Assembly: GCA_017469945.1 (NCBI GenBank)
Contig: JAFUFI010000025.1
Span: 114,726-178,725 of the forward strand
Reading direction: 5' to 3'
Source: Lachnospiraceae bacterium
GTDB lineage: Bacteria; Bacillota; Clostridia; Lachnospirales; Lachnospiraceae
DNA: 64,000 bases
Shown: positions 25,332 through 34,434 of the stretch, in pieces
Position numbering within the stretch: position 1 is the first letter of the stretch
Layout: every line of letters begins with the position of its first letter
Made by a program: the position numbers and the translations under genes
The notes under the pieces: generated by a model
The model's database searches: none
The model's input: the letters and a program-made list of their open reading frames with translations, nothing else
Told to the model about the DNA's origin: nothing

Positions 25332-26942
25332 TTAATATGTCTGATAAACCCTGATTTCAAAACCATTGGCCGCTCCGCGAGCATATCTGATCACATTTTT
25401 GATTGCATAGCCAATATTATAAATCTCAATAAAGCAGGACTTCGGGTTCTCCGGAGTATAAATATAGATCAACCGATATATATCATCGACCTGGCGATAA
25501 AAGTTGGCAACACCACCATAGTATTCCTGATCCGATATTAAATATAAATCACGCTGTGAAGATGATGTAACTATAAATTGAGGCAGCGGACCATACTTAT
25601 ATTCTTCTGCATTTCCATCTACAAAATTAGCAAATGCCCCGTAATATCCACCATAGTCTAAAGGTGTGGAACAATCATATACCGAGTTGCCGCGTCCGAC
25701 TCCAAGTTCGGCAAGTTTGTCAACCGTATAGACTCTGCTGTCAGGCGATAAAAACCTGGCGTCCATCGCAACCGATCCCATAAACAGACTTATTACAGAG
25801 AGAGCAACCAAACCATTCTTGATCGTCAGGAACATCTTTTTCTTTTCAAGCTTTTCTACAAATCCCTCGCTAAAATAACATATTCCCATAGATGCCATAA
25901 TCAGGCTAAACGCATAGAGGGGGAGCGTATATCTTTCCCAATGTATCTTCAAAGCAGATATCGGGATCCAGTACATAAAGAAACTCAAAAGGATCAGTGT
26001 CCTTTTCGCATCTTTTTTTATAGACTTAACCACCCCATAAATGCTAAACAATGATAGCAGCAAACCTATATGCACTCCCGTAGTCTTTAGGTAGTACCAG
26101 AGCGTTTGCGGAAAGTTTAACCCGTCGGCCCCAAGATGATGACTGTGATTTTGGCCTTTTAATACTTCCAATACCGTCTTGTGGTCGATGATTAATACGG
26201 GTGAAATTGCCATGACGCCAATTACAAGAAACAGCACAGCGAGCGCTCCGTCTCTAAGAATATAGATTGGTTTTTTGTACCGGGAAATAATAATTGCTGC
26301 AGCTATGATAATGCTTCCGTATATTCCCGGATACTTCTCGCAAGTCGCCAGAGCTGTAAAAAAAGACATCCAAAATATCCACGTGATACTTTGCTTTTTA
26401 TGGTATTTTAATCCTGCCCAAAGTACACCCATTAAGAAAAACAAAAGAGGTATGTCCGGCGTAATATAATGGGAATGTTCTATAAAAGCAGGAAATATCG
26501 CAAATAGAAGCGCAGCCATCAATCCCTGTTTCTTGCCGAAGATACGTCCTATTAAGTACGCAAAAAATACAACTCCGATACCAAATAATGCGATCAGTAA
26601 TCTGGAGGCCGTCAAGAAGGCTGTTGTGTGAAATGCAAAATTAGTTGCAAAATCGTCTAGTCCCCTGCTTGAAAAAAATACGTCTTGTAAAGCTGTATAC
26701 AGCAGGGTTACCAACTTAATTGTTACGTGATTTGGCCTATAGTATTCCCTTACTTCAAAACTCCTATCAAGCGCGCACTGATATGCCTGCCCAAAAATAA
26801 TCCCCTCATCGGGATGAAGATTGCTGTCAGGCAGTCCCCAATCTATCCCAATAACCCGCACTGCACAGGCAAGCGCAAATATAAGCCCAACAATTAAATA
26901 GTGATACTTCTCTATTTTTTCATCCGAAAACAGTTTTTTCAT
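25332..26942 (-). CDS. Polytopic GT-C-type glycosyltransferase (GT39/ArnT-like)
   Basis: The 536-residue protein has about eleven membrane helices and a C-terminal outer domain (about 410-536). After the first helix comes an acidic motif (LPDSNLHPDEG), where PMT/ArnT enzymes hold the Asp that contacts the lipid-phosphate donor. HYITPDIPLLFFLMG in helix 4-5 is also family-like. It probably moves a sugar from a polyprenyl-phosphate carrier to a surface acceptor outside the membrane. GGAG precedes its ATG, and the start overlaps the stop of the upstream gene. Acceptor and sugar are unknown. Confidence 0.82.
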   Translation of the reverse strand: MKKLFSDEKIEKYHYLIVGLIFALACAVRVIGIDWGLPDSNLHPDEGIIFGQAYQCALDRSFEVREYYRPNHVTIKLVTLLYTALQDVFFSSRGLDDFATNFAFHTTAFLTASRLLIALFGIGVVFFAYLIGRIFGKKQGLMAALLFAIFPAFIEHSHYITPDIPLLFFLMGVLWAGLKYHKKQSITWIFWMSFFTALATCEKYPGIYGSIIIAAAIIISRYKKPIYILRDGALAVLFLVIGVMAISPVLIIDHKTVLEVLKGQNHSHHLGADGLNFPQTLWYYLKTTGVHIGLLLSLFSIYGVVKSIKKDAKRTLILLSFFMYWIPISALKIHWERYTLPLYAFSLIMASMGICYFSEGFVEKLEKKKMFLTIKNGLVALSVISLFMGSVAMDARFLSPDSRVYTVDKLAELGVGRGNSVYDCSTPLDYGGYYGAFANFVDGNAEEYKYGPLPQFIVTSSSQRDLYLISDQEYYGGVANFYRQVDDIYRLIYIYTPENPKSCFIEIYNIGYAIKNVIRYARGAANGFEIRVYQTY

Positions 26943-28576
26943 CTTTGCTCCTTCTTAACCATAGCTACAAATATAAGCGGCATCATCAAATATAGAGGCC
27001 AAGCGTATCTAAATGATGACATAGGCGATAAAAACATTATTCCCAGCTGGGCAACCATAGGAAGCATTACCGGATAATCATCCTCAAATGACTTTTTACC
27101 CTTATATGCCATTACAAACGCACAGAGAACAATCCACAAAGAGTACCCCTGTGTAAAAATAAGTCTTAGAAGCGGTGTTTTTCTCCAGAATTCATTCGAA
27201 CATAAATCCCTATAACTATTGTCCAAAAAACTCGATTTTAATAACCCTATTCTTTTAAACGGATACTCGAAAGCATCCGACTCGTAATCATCATACATCA
27301 CGTATGAAAAACCGTAGTATCCCGGATACCAATATCCAAGTGTATTGGATAAAAAAGCATGAACATATTCTTTGCTGAACTGTTTACCGCATTTTAAATA
27401 GAACTTCCAAAATGCAATCTTATCAGCATTGTAATGGTCCGAATAAAAGCAGCTTTTAGCCGGGTCTGCTATAAACGGTGAATACTCTCTTCCCGGTTTG
27501 TAACTTCTCCATTCAAGATTATCTATATAGTAATTCATCAAATTCTTCTGAGACTCATCCAGTTCATCCCAATGTCCGACCGCCACTCTCTGAAGTTGCT
27601 GAATAGGAATGCTCAGTGCTTCCCTTACTTGCCCCTGCTCGATACCTATTGCTTCAAATATCGGCCCCGAATACACTTTAAACGAGACAACAGGTATAAA
27701 AATTGCTAACATCAGGCCAATATATGATTTAATCTTCTTAATATGTTTTGCCTTTACAATAGCGAAGATCAAAAAGGAAAAAACGTAAATATGTAACCCA
27801 TTGTTCCTTGTTGCAAACATAAAAAAAGAGATTACCGGCAGAAGTATGTAATTACTCTTTTTTTTAACGTACTCTTTAACATCACATACTATTTCTGTAA
27901 AGTGACAACAAAACAAAATCAAGAATGCCGCATGCAACACGTCCTTGACCATCGTAGATGCCAAAACAGCATTCATAAACCATAATGCCGCGCAAACTAG
28001 TGACACTATACAAAAAACACCCGGCACGTGTTTCTTTATCATCAAAAAAATGAGCCTTGTCAAAGCATAGCTAAGTAAAACCATCTGAAGAAGTGATAAA
28101 AACCCAAGACCCACCTCATAACTTGAAAATACCTTGTCTCCAAATATCATAAATACCCGGATAAGCCAGGTATGGAGGACAGGGTGGTGATTACTATTTA
28201 TCACCGTTAGCGCAGATGAACTCTGTGAAATAAAATCATAAGATAAAACTCCGGGAAACGTTATCAAATATGCAGGAATCCATGCAATAAGTATTATAGC
28301 CCAAACAATGAAAAATGATTTGACTTGTCCTATCCGATTGATAATTTTGTTTACCGGCGCATCAATAACCCTATAGTTTAACTTTGGGGCAAAAACAAAC
28401 AGCGCAAGAAGAACTGCCGCACTAACCGCAAAACAAATAAACACCGGCAGCAACATCCCTTTATCTAAAACGAAATCCTGCTCTTTTGCCATAGGACCTA
28501 GGATTTCGTAGCAAATGCTGAAAACTGCAGCTATTAGTATGGCCGGTATGATTTTCTTATTCCACTTGGTTTTCAT
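26939..28576 (-). CDS. Large membrane protein, DUF6020/GT-C-like
   Basis: The 545-residue protein has roughly a dozen membrane helices. Its conserved segment FPGVLSYDFISQSSSAL followed by NSNHHPVLHTWLI resembles DUF6020 proteins, which look like GT-C glycosyltransferases with the acidic residue after the first long loop. A large extracytoplasmic loop lies near residues 315-440. I start at 28576 (MKTKW), where GGGAG is 5 nt upstream; an ATG at 28594 overlapping the mtaB stop is possible. It is the first gene of the A+T-rich three-gene block. Function inferred only from fold resemblance and neighbours. Confidence 0.72.
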   Translation of the reverse strand: MKTKWNKKIIPAILIAAVFSICYEILGPMAKEQDFVLDKGMLLPVFICFAVSAAVLLALFVFAPKLNYRVIDAPVNKIINRIGQVKSFFIVWAIILIAWIPAYLITFPGVLSYDFISQSSSALTVINSNHHPVLHTWLIRVFMIFGDKVFSSYEVGLGFLSLLQMVLLSYALTRLIFLMIKKHVPGVFCIVSLVCAALWFMNAVLASTMVKDVLHAAFLILFCCHFTEIVCDVKEYVKKKSNYILLPVISFFMFATRNNGLHIYVFSFLIFAIVKAKHIKKIKSYIGLMLAIFIPVVSFKVYSGPIFEAIGIEQGQVREALSIPIQQLQRVAVGHWDELDESQKNLMNYYIDNLEWRSYKPGREYSPFIADPAKSCFYSDHYNADKIAFWKFYLKCGKQFSKEYVHAFLSNTLGYWYPGYYGFSYVMYDDYESDAFEYPFKRIGLLKSSFLDNSYRDLCSNEFWRKTPLLRLIFTQGYSLWIVLCAFVMAYKGKKSFEDDYPVMLPMVAQLGIMFLSPMSSFRYAWPLYLMMPLIFVAMVKKEQR

Positions 28577-28590
28577 AATCTCTCCCAAAA

Positions 28591-30012
28591 TCATTCATCC
28601 TTGTCTTCTGTCTCCCCACTAAGGTCACCCGATTCGCTCAGTCCGCCGGCAATCACCGTAACGTTACTGCCCTCGGAGACGTTTCCTTTAGTATATACCT
28701 TCACATAATCCGCGGTATGTCCTATCGTAAATCCGTTCTTATACTCCTCGGCAAGCACCTCTATATGCTTTCCGATGTACCGCGCTCTGTACTGCGCGGA
28801 ATGCCTTGCGGTCATTTCGAGAAGCACATCGCTCCTTTTGCTTTTTACCGCATCCGTAAGCTGACCGGGTAATCTGTCCGCAACGGTACCCTTTCGTCTT
28901 GAGTATTTGAAGATATGCATTTCATAAAGCTTTATATCTTCAAGGAAGCTTCGGGTAATCTCGAACTCTTCTTCAGTCTCTCCCGGAAAGCCTACTATGA
29001 CATCCGTAGTAATAGCGACATTTTTCCCGGCTTCTGAGTATGCCTTTCTAAGGAGCTCGACGCCGTCCTTAAACTCCGATGTCGTATAGTGACGGTTCAT
29101 CCTTTTAAGAGTCTCGTCGCATCCGCTCTGAAGAGATAAATGGAAATGCGGGCATACCCTTTGGATACTCACAAGTCTCTTTACGTTTTCGGGAGTAATA
29201 ACCCTTGGTTCGAGGGAGCCGAGTCTGATCCTTGAAATCTTATCCTCCGGGACAGCTTTATCTATCATCTCGATAAGATCAAACAGCTTTGTTTCTCCTC
29301 TGTAATCTTTAACAGCTCCGTTTTCACCTTCTCGCGTTTTTAGTTTTCTCTCCCCTTTAGCCCAGGCTTCATCATCAAAATCTATTCCGTAAGAGCAAAT
29401 ATGAATACCTGTCAACACGATTTCTTTGTGTCCATTTTCCGCAAGAGTAAGTATTTCCTTTATCACGTCTTCAGGTCTGCGGCTTCTGACTCTTCCTCTG
29501 GCAAGAGGTATGGCACAATAACTGCAAAACTGGTTACAACCGTCCTGGATCTTTACATCTGCTCTTGTTCTGCTCTCTCCCTCACCTATAGTAGCATTCT
29601 CGTATTCGGAAGGTCCGGTTAAATCCGAAAGTACTTCAACCTTCTCACCGTCGGTTATGGAATTATGCATCTTAAAATACTCATCGAGTATGGCCGCTAT
29701 CTCGGTTTTATGATTGTTTCCTACGATTATATCAACAGACGCATCCTTTTCAAGATCCGCTGCTCCGGTCTGTGCGTAACAACCAACGGCTACTACTACC
29801 GCATCCGGGTTAAGCTGTTTTGCCCTGTGAAGCATCTGTCTGCTTTTTCTGTCTGCAATATTAGTTACGGTACATGTATTGACAATATACACGTCGGCTT
29901 TTTGTGTAAATTGCACAATTTCATATCCGTTATTTTGTATAATCTGCTGCATTACTTCCATTTCGTATGAGTTTACCTTGCAGCCCAGATTGTGAAATGC
30001 AACTTTTTTCAT
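28591..30012 (-). CDS. mtaB: tRNA t6A37 methylthiotransferase MtaB
   Basis: The 473-residue protein has the three MTTase parts: UPF0004 domain (MKKVAFHNLGCKVNSYE, with Cys at 11 and others near 46 and 80), radical SAM domain (DGCNQFCSYCAIP, the CxxxCxxC cluster site) and a C-terminal TRAM domain (IGKHIEVLAEE). It adds the methylthio group to t6A at tRNA position 37. CNQFCSYC and the KVNSYE start fit MtaB rather than MiaB. An insertion of about 30 charged residues lies in the radical SAM domain (around 245-275). The start at 30012 matches relatives, although the ribosome site is weak. Confidence 0.95.
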   Translation of the reverse strand: MKKVAFHNLGCKVNSYEMEVMQQIIQNNGYEIVQFTQKADVYIVNTCTVTNIADRKSRQMLHRAKQLNPDAVVVAVGCYAQTGAADLEKDASVDIIVGNNHKTEIAAILDEYFKMHNSITDGEKVEVLSDLTGPSEYENATIGEGESRTRADVKIQDGCNQFCSYCAIPLARGRVRSRRPEDVIKEILTLAENGHKEIVLTGIHICSYGIDFDDEAWAKGERKLKTREGENGAVKDYRGETKLFDLIEMIDKAVPEDKISRIRLGSLEPRVITPENVKRLVSIQRVCPHFHLSLQSGCDETLKRMNRHYTTSEFKDGVELLRKAYSEAGKNVAITTDVIVGFPGETEEEFEITRSFLEDIKLYEMHIFKYSRRKGTVADRLPGQLTDAVKSKRSDVLLEMTARHSAQYRARYIGKHIEVLAEEYKNGFTIGHTADYVKVYTKGNVSEGSNVTVIAGGLSESGDLSGETEDKDE

Positions 30013-30056
30013 TGTTTTTCCCAAAAAGTTTGTCCCTTTTTCTGTATCTTTTTTCC

Positions 30057-30085
30057 TTGACATAAAACGGTTTCTAAATTAAGAT
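30057..30085 (+). promoter_or_regulatory. Strong promoter of the HPr-like gene
   Basis: A perfect TTGACA (30057-30062), a 17-bp spacer and TAAGAT (30080-30085) on the plus strand, 45 nt upstream of the start codon. Confidence 0.85.
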
Positions 30086-30129
30086 GAACTCGTAGCAAAA
30101 AAAAGGTTTTTATGGAGGTAAAAATAGTT

Positions 30130-30360
30130 ATGAAGACTATTAAGATTTCACTTAATTCAATCGACAAGGTTAAGAGTTTTGTAAACGACATCACCAAGTT
30201 CGACTATGATTTCGATCTTGTATCCGGAAGATACGTAATCGATGCAAAGTCAATCATGGGAATCTTTTCACTTGATCTTTCAAAGCCCATCGACCTTAAC
30301 ATCCACACCGAAGACGGTGCTGAAGAAGTACTTGCTGTACTTGCGAAGTATGAGGCTTAA
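30130..30360 (+). CDS. HPr-like protein without the phosphorylatable His (Crh-like)
   Basis: The 76-residue protein has the HPr fold pattern. The regulatory-serine segment AKSIMGIFSL matches the KSIMGVMSL region of HPr, so the Ser46 equivalent is kept. The His15 loop is lost: where HPr has GLHARPA, this has SIDKVKS. It therefore cannot pass phosphate in the sugar PTS but could still be phosphorylated by HPr kinase and bind CcpA, as Crh does in Bacillus. This is inference. GGAGG precedes the ATG at 30130 by 11 nt. It is the only convincing plus-strand gene here, a single-gene unit with strong promoter and terminator. Confidence 0.85.
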   Translation: MKTIKISLNSIDKVKSFVNDITKFDYDFDLVSGRYVIDAKSIMGIFSLDLSKPIDLNIHTEDGAEEVLAVLAKYEA

Positions 30361-30388
30361 GCCCTTACTTCTTCTTAAAAGATTATTC

Positions 30389-30419
30389 AGAGCATCTCAT
30401 GCGAGATGCTCTTTTTTTG
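30389..30419 (+). terminator. Intrinsic terminator of the HPr-like gene
   Basis: AGAGCATCTC and GAGATGCTCT form a 10-bp perfect stem with loop ATGC, followed by seven T. It may also help end antisense-direction transcripts from thiI. Confidence 0.95.
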
Positions 30420-30457
30420 TGAATGCACCCGGGATGGTGCTCCAAAATATCCTCAAA

Positions 30458-31804
30458 CTATCTGATCTCGATTACCCTGTCTGTCTCATAAGCCTTTTCA
30501 AGAAGACCGTCTATTACCTCATCAAGGTTATGCTCATGCTTTTCAATTACGTGGCGAAGAGGTTTTGTTACCGGGTGCTTAGCAACAAATATGGTACAGC
30601 AATCCTCAAAGGGAAGGATTGAAGTTTCGTATGTCCCGATCTTTTCGGAAATCTCAACTATATCCTGCTTGTCAAAGCAAATAAGCGGTCTTATCACAGG
30701 GAGATTGCAGACCTCATTTGTGCATACCAAAGAAGCAAGGGTCTGTGATGCCACCTGCCCTACGCTTTCTCCGGTTACAAGGGCAAGCGCTCCTGCTTTT
30801 TCCGCCAGATGCTCAGCGATCCTCATCATATATCTTCGCATAATTATAGTAAGCTCGTCATGAGGGCATTTTTCATAGATAGCCAGCTGTATGTCCGTGA
30901 AATTGATCACATGCATATTGATCGGTCCGGTGTATTTGGAGATGATCTTTGCAAGATCGACAACCTTTTGAAGTGCTCTTTCGGACGTATAGGGCGGAGC
31001 ATGGAAATATACCGCATCTATAGTAACTCCTCTTTTTGCCATCATATATCCGGCTACGGGAGAATCGATCCCTCCCGAAAGAAGGAGCATTGCGTGTCCG
31101 CCGGTTCCCACAGGCATTCCCCCGGGGCCGGGCAGGATTTCCGAATAGAGATAAATCTTATCTCTTATCTCGACATATATGATCATCTCGGGGTGATGAA
31201 CATCTACTTTAAGTCCGGTAAATGCATTAAGAACCGCTTCTCCGACCTCAATATTAAGCTCCATTGAGTCAAGAGGGAAGTTTCTGCTCTCACGTCTCGC
31301 AAAGATCTTGAAGGAGGTAGTATCCTCCTTCTTTCTGTCTATTGAGGGAAGCGCTTCCTGCCATTTTACTTTTCCAAAATTGGCATCCGCTAAAAAATCT
31401 TCGCTTGTTGATGCTGTAAACCCTTTTTCCTGCAGGATCCTTACAGATTTCTCACCTGTTTCGCCCTTAGCGCAAAGCTTCTCTCCATACATTTCTTTCA
31501 TATAAGAGACCACTGCAGCATATAGGCTCTCAGGTGTATCCTTTTCAATCTTTACAACAGGGCAGATCCCCACTATTCCGAATACATGGGAAAGAGCGTC
31601 TACTGCTTCGTCAAAATCGAATTCAGATTCTGCCGACACAAATATTCTTCCGGGAGTCTTGTAGACCCTGAAAGAACCGTCCACATTTTCAAGGGCTGAT
31701 TTAATTCTTCCTACAAGGGCATCCTCAAACATAAATCTGTTTCTTCCCTTGATACCGATTTCCGCATATTTAATTAAAAAATCTGTAAATAATTCTTTTT
31801 TCAC
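30458..31804 (-). CDS. thiI: tRNA 4-thiouridine synthase ThiI
   Basis: The protein (about 448 residues) has an N-terminal ferredoxin-like/THUMP region (FLIKYAEIGIKGRNR at the start) and the PP-loop SGGIDSPVAGYMMAKRG that binds ATP. It lacks a C-terminal rhodanese domain. It adds sulfur to U8 of tRNA. An extra stretch of about 40 residues (near 115-155) lies in the THUMP region relative to the Bacillus protein. GTG at 31804 (giving MKKELF) is preferred; GTG at 31816 is also open. The cysteine desulfurase gene 76 nt upstream is the usual sulfur donor partner. Confidence 0.94.
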   Translation of the reverse strand: MKKELFTDFLIKYAEIGIKGRNRFMFEDALVGRIKSALENVDGSFRVYKTPGRIFVSAESEFDFDEAVDALSHVFGIVGICPVVKIEKDTPESLYAAVVSYMKEMYGEKLCAKGETGEKSVRILQEKGFTASTSEDFLADANFGKVKWQEALPSIDRKKEDTTSFKIFARRESRNFPLDSMELNIEVGEAVLNAFTGLKVDVHHPEMIIYVEIRDKIYLYSEILPGPGGMPVGTGGHAMLLLSGGIDSPVAGYMMAKRGVTIDAVYFHAPPYTSERALQKVVDLAKIISKYTGPINMHVINFTDIQLAIYEKCPHDELTIIMRRYMMRIAEHLAEKAGALALVTGESVGQVASQTLASLVCTNEVCNLPVIRPLICFDKQDIVEISEKIGTYETSILPFEDCCTIFVAKHPVTKPLRHVIEKHEHNLDEVIDGLLEKAYETDRVIEIR

Positions 31805-31880
31805 TATATTTCTCACATTCCTACGGCTCTGCCCAACTCAAGTTTGCAGCTTTACCGCAATTTTGCATTTTTATATACTA

Positions 31881-33050
31881 TTACTTTCTCACAAACCTTC
31901 TAAGGAAGGGCAATATCTCTTCAAGTGCCTTGAGTGTTTGTTTTATTTCATCTTCGTCTGTAAGCTCAGACATTGAAAACCTGAGTGTACAATCCAAAAG
32001 CTCTTTTTCAAGTCCTATTGCCTTAAGAGTAGCAGAAGGTTCAGGTTTATGCGTCGAGCAGGCACTTCCCGCAGAAACATATACACCTTTTTCCTCCAGA
32101 GCATGAAGCAAGACCTCCGCTCTGATTCCCTCAAAGGATAGGCTTACTATGTGAGGGGCGGTCTTTCTTATATCGGATAAATCGGGATTTACTCCGTTTA
32201 CCTTTACACTTCCCATCTCAAGCGCCCCGCGGATAAGCATCTCTTTAAGCGCATACATTCTTTCAATATCGGTAGATAGATTATCATATATCTTTTTGGC
32301 AGCAAGACCCATACCGGCAATTCCCGGTACGTTCTCGGTACCGCTTCTTAGTCCTCCCTGCTGCCCACCTCCGTAAGATATGGGTAAAAGCCTGACCTTA
32401 TCGCCTACATACAAAACGCCCATTCCTTTAGGACCGTGGATTTTATGGCTGCTGACGGATAAAAGATCGATGCCCATCTTCTTAGGCACAATCTGAGCTT
32501 TTCCAAATCCCTGCACGGCATCAACATGGAAGATTATCTCGGGATTCTTTTCCTTGATGATCTTCCCTATTTCCTCAATCGGCATAAGGCTTCCGATTTC
32601 GTTGTTGGTATGCATCACAGAGACAAGTATGGTATCATCCCGAAGAGCAGCCTTAAGGGTCTCCGGACTTACAACTCCAAGCTCGTTTACAGGAAGGTAC
32701 GTTACTTCAAAGCCTTCACCCTCAAGATACTTAAATGTATTTGTGACCGCAGGATGCTCAATCGCAGTGGTGATAAGATGCTTTCCGCGCCTTTTGTACG
32801 CCTGCGCGCTTCCAATGATAGCCAGGTTGTCCGATTCTGTTCCGCCTGATGTAAAATATATATTTTTAGGGTCACATTTAAGTATCTTCGAGAAAATGTC
32901 CTTGGATTCTTTTATATACTTTTCAGCCTCTAATCCTTTAGTATGCATGCTCGATGGATTACCGTAATCCTCGCACATTACTTTTGTCATAAATTGCGCG
33001 ACCTCAGGATATACCTTTGTGGTCGCGGAATTATCTAAATATATTTCCAT
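31881..33050 (-). CDS. Cysteine desulfurase (NifS/IscS family)
   Basis: The 389-residue PLP enzyme starts IYLDNSATTKVYPEV, has the PLP-binding Lys in SVSSHKIHGPKG and the active-site loop GSACSTHKPEPS with its sulfur-carrying Cys. It removes sulfur from cysteine as an enzyme-bound persulfide. The neighbouring thiI suggests this copy serves tRNA thiolation, as the NifZ-ThiI pair does in Bacillus. No IscU or SufU scaffold gene lies beside it, which supports that assignment over iron-sulfur cluster building. Confidence 0.95.
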   Translation of the reverse strand: MEIYLDNSATTKVYPEVAQFMTKVMCEDYGNPSSMHTKGLEAEKYIKESKDIFSKILKCDPKNIYFTSGGTESDNLAIIGSAQAYKRRGKHLITTAIEHPAVTNTFKYLEGEGFEVTYLPVNELGVVSPETLKAALRDDTILVSVMHTNNEIGSLMPIEEIGKIIKEKNPEIIFHVDAVQGFGKAQIVPKKMGIDLLSVSSHKIHGPKGMGVLYVGDKVRLLPISYGGGQQGGLRSGTENVPGIAGMGLAAKKIYDNLSTDIERMYALKEMLIRGALEMGSVKVNGVNPDLSDIRKTAPHIVSLSFEGIRAEVLLHALEEKGVYVSAGSACSTHKPEPSATLKAIGLEKELLDCTLRFSMSELTDEDEIKQTLKALEEILPFLRRFVRK

Positions 33051-33084
33051 TTTCTTTCCTTACAATTTCTGTCTGCAGATTATC

Positions 33085-33648
33085 TTACTTTTTCTTAACC
33101 GAATATCCAAACTTTCCCAGATAGTTTCCAAGGGAATAGTATTCTCCGTGGGAATAGGCAACAAGGCGGGTTTTCTCAAGTGCAAATCGTCCCTTTTCAT
33201 CCATAAAGGCTTCATCCACCGTTACTCCCATTACCCTGCCTATAAACATATCGTGCGATCCGAGATTTAAAACATTCTCTACCTTGCAGTAAATGTTAAC
33301 CGGACTCTCGGAAATCGCGGGTGTTTTCATATATTCGGAGATATACTCCGTCAGATTCATTTCTTTAAACTTGTCAAAATCTTTTCCGGATTTTACGCCG
33401 CACCAATCGCAGGCTCTTACGAGGTCCTCCGTAACAAGGTTCAGCACAAACTCTCCGCTTTCTGCGATAAGGTGGTGCGAATACCTCGAAGGTCTTACAG
33501 ATATTGATACCATCGGCGGCTCGGAACAAACTGTTCCCGCCCAGGCTACCGTTACAATATTTGCTTTTTCTTCTCCGGATTTGCAGCTGACCATTACCGG
33601 AGGCACCGGATATAGCATATTCCCGGGTTTCCAACTTTGTTTAGACAT
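33085..33648 (-). CDS. Flavin reductase-like FMN-binding protein
   Basis: The 187-residue protein belongs to the flavin reductase/DIM6-NTAB split-barrel family: PVPPVMVSCKSGEEKANIVTVAW at the N-terminus in pieces, and SVRPSRYSHHLI. It should bind FMN and reduce flavin or a small substrate with NAD(P)H. A helper role in sulfur or redox chemistry next to the cysteine desulfurase is only positional inference. Spacing is 34 nt to that gene and 22 nt from rsmE, consistent with one operon. Confidence 0.85.
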   Translation of the reverse strand: MSKQSWKPGNMLYPVPPVMVSCKSGEEKANIVTVAWAGTVCSEPPMVSISVRPSRYSHHLIAESGEFVLNLVTEDLVRACDWCGVKSGKDFDKFKEMNLTEYISEYMKTPAISESPVNIYCKVENVLNLGSHDMFIGRVMGVTVDEAFMDEKGRFALEKTRLVAYSHGEYYSLGNYLGKFGYSVKKK

Positions 33649-33670
33649 ATCAAACCTTACTCTTTATTAA

Positions 33671-34429
33671 TTATTCCCGGCCCTCTGTGGCAAATACAAT
33701 AAAACTCATCACCATCATACCGGCCGTCTCGGTTCGGAGGATTCTCTTTCCGAGGGTGATTATCTCCATACCGGCATTCTTTGCTTTTTCAATCTCGCTA
33801 TCATCGAACCCGCCTTCGGGACCGATAAATACGGAAACCTTTTGTCCCGGCTTAAGGCCGCTAAATACGGCTCTTGTTTTGTCCATAGCATCAGCATCCG
33901 CCATCTCGTAGGGAAGAAGCCTTACATCGCACTTTTCCGACTCGGAAACAGCTTCTCCGAAAGACATAACCTGTCCTATCTCGGGGATAATGCCTCTCTT
34001 ACTTTGCTTAGCCGCTGCTTCTGCGATGGATTGCCACCTTGATACCTTAGAGGAAGCCTTCTTTTCCTCGAGCTTAACAACACAGCGCTTCATGGCGACC
34101 GGAACAATACGCTTTACGCCGAGCTCCACACATTTTTGGATGATAAGCTCCATTTTATCCGCTTTGGGAAGTCCCTGGTAAAGAGTTACATCCACCGGAA
34201 GTTCATTACCATCCTCTTTGATAAATCGAAGTTCAAGATTAACCACAGAATCATTCATATCAAGGATCGCACATCTGTATTCTTTACCGTCCGAGCCGTT
34301 TGATATATTTACTTCCTCTCCCGGTTTCATGCGAAGGACATTCTTGATATGGTTTACATCAGGGCCTTCAATAAAAACCCTCTTGGTCTCAATATTTATT
34401 TGGGACTCTTCCACAAAAAACTGATACAT
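33671..34429 (-). CDS. rsmE: 16S rRNA m3U1498 methyltransferase RsmE
   Basis: The 252-residue protein has the N-terminal PUA-like domain (VFIEGPDVNHIKNVLRMKPG in pieces) and the SPOUT/trefoil-knot domain (SVFIGPEGGFDDSEIE, LGKRILRTETA). It methylates N3 of U1498 in 16S rRNA using SAM. The gene starts 5 nt past the stop of the CobL-like gene with a poor ribosome site, so it is probably translated by coupling. Confidence 0.96.
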   Translation of the reverse strand: MYQFFVEESQINIETKRVFIEGPDVNHIKNVLRMKPGEEVNISNGSDGKEYRCAILDMNDSVVNLELRFIKEDGNELPVDVTLYQGLPKADKMELIIQKCVELGVKRIVPVAMKRCVVKLEEKKASSKVSRWQSIAEAAAKQSKRGIIPEIGQVMSFGEAVSESEKCDVRLLPYEMADADAMDKTRAVFSGLKPGQKVSVFIGPEGGFDDSEIEKAKNAGMEIITLGKRILRTETAGMMVMSFIVFATEGRE

Positions 34430-34434
34430 TTTTA

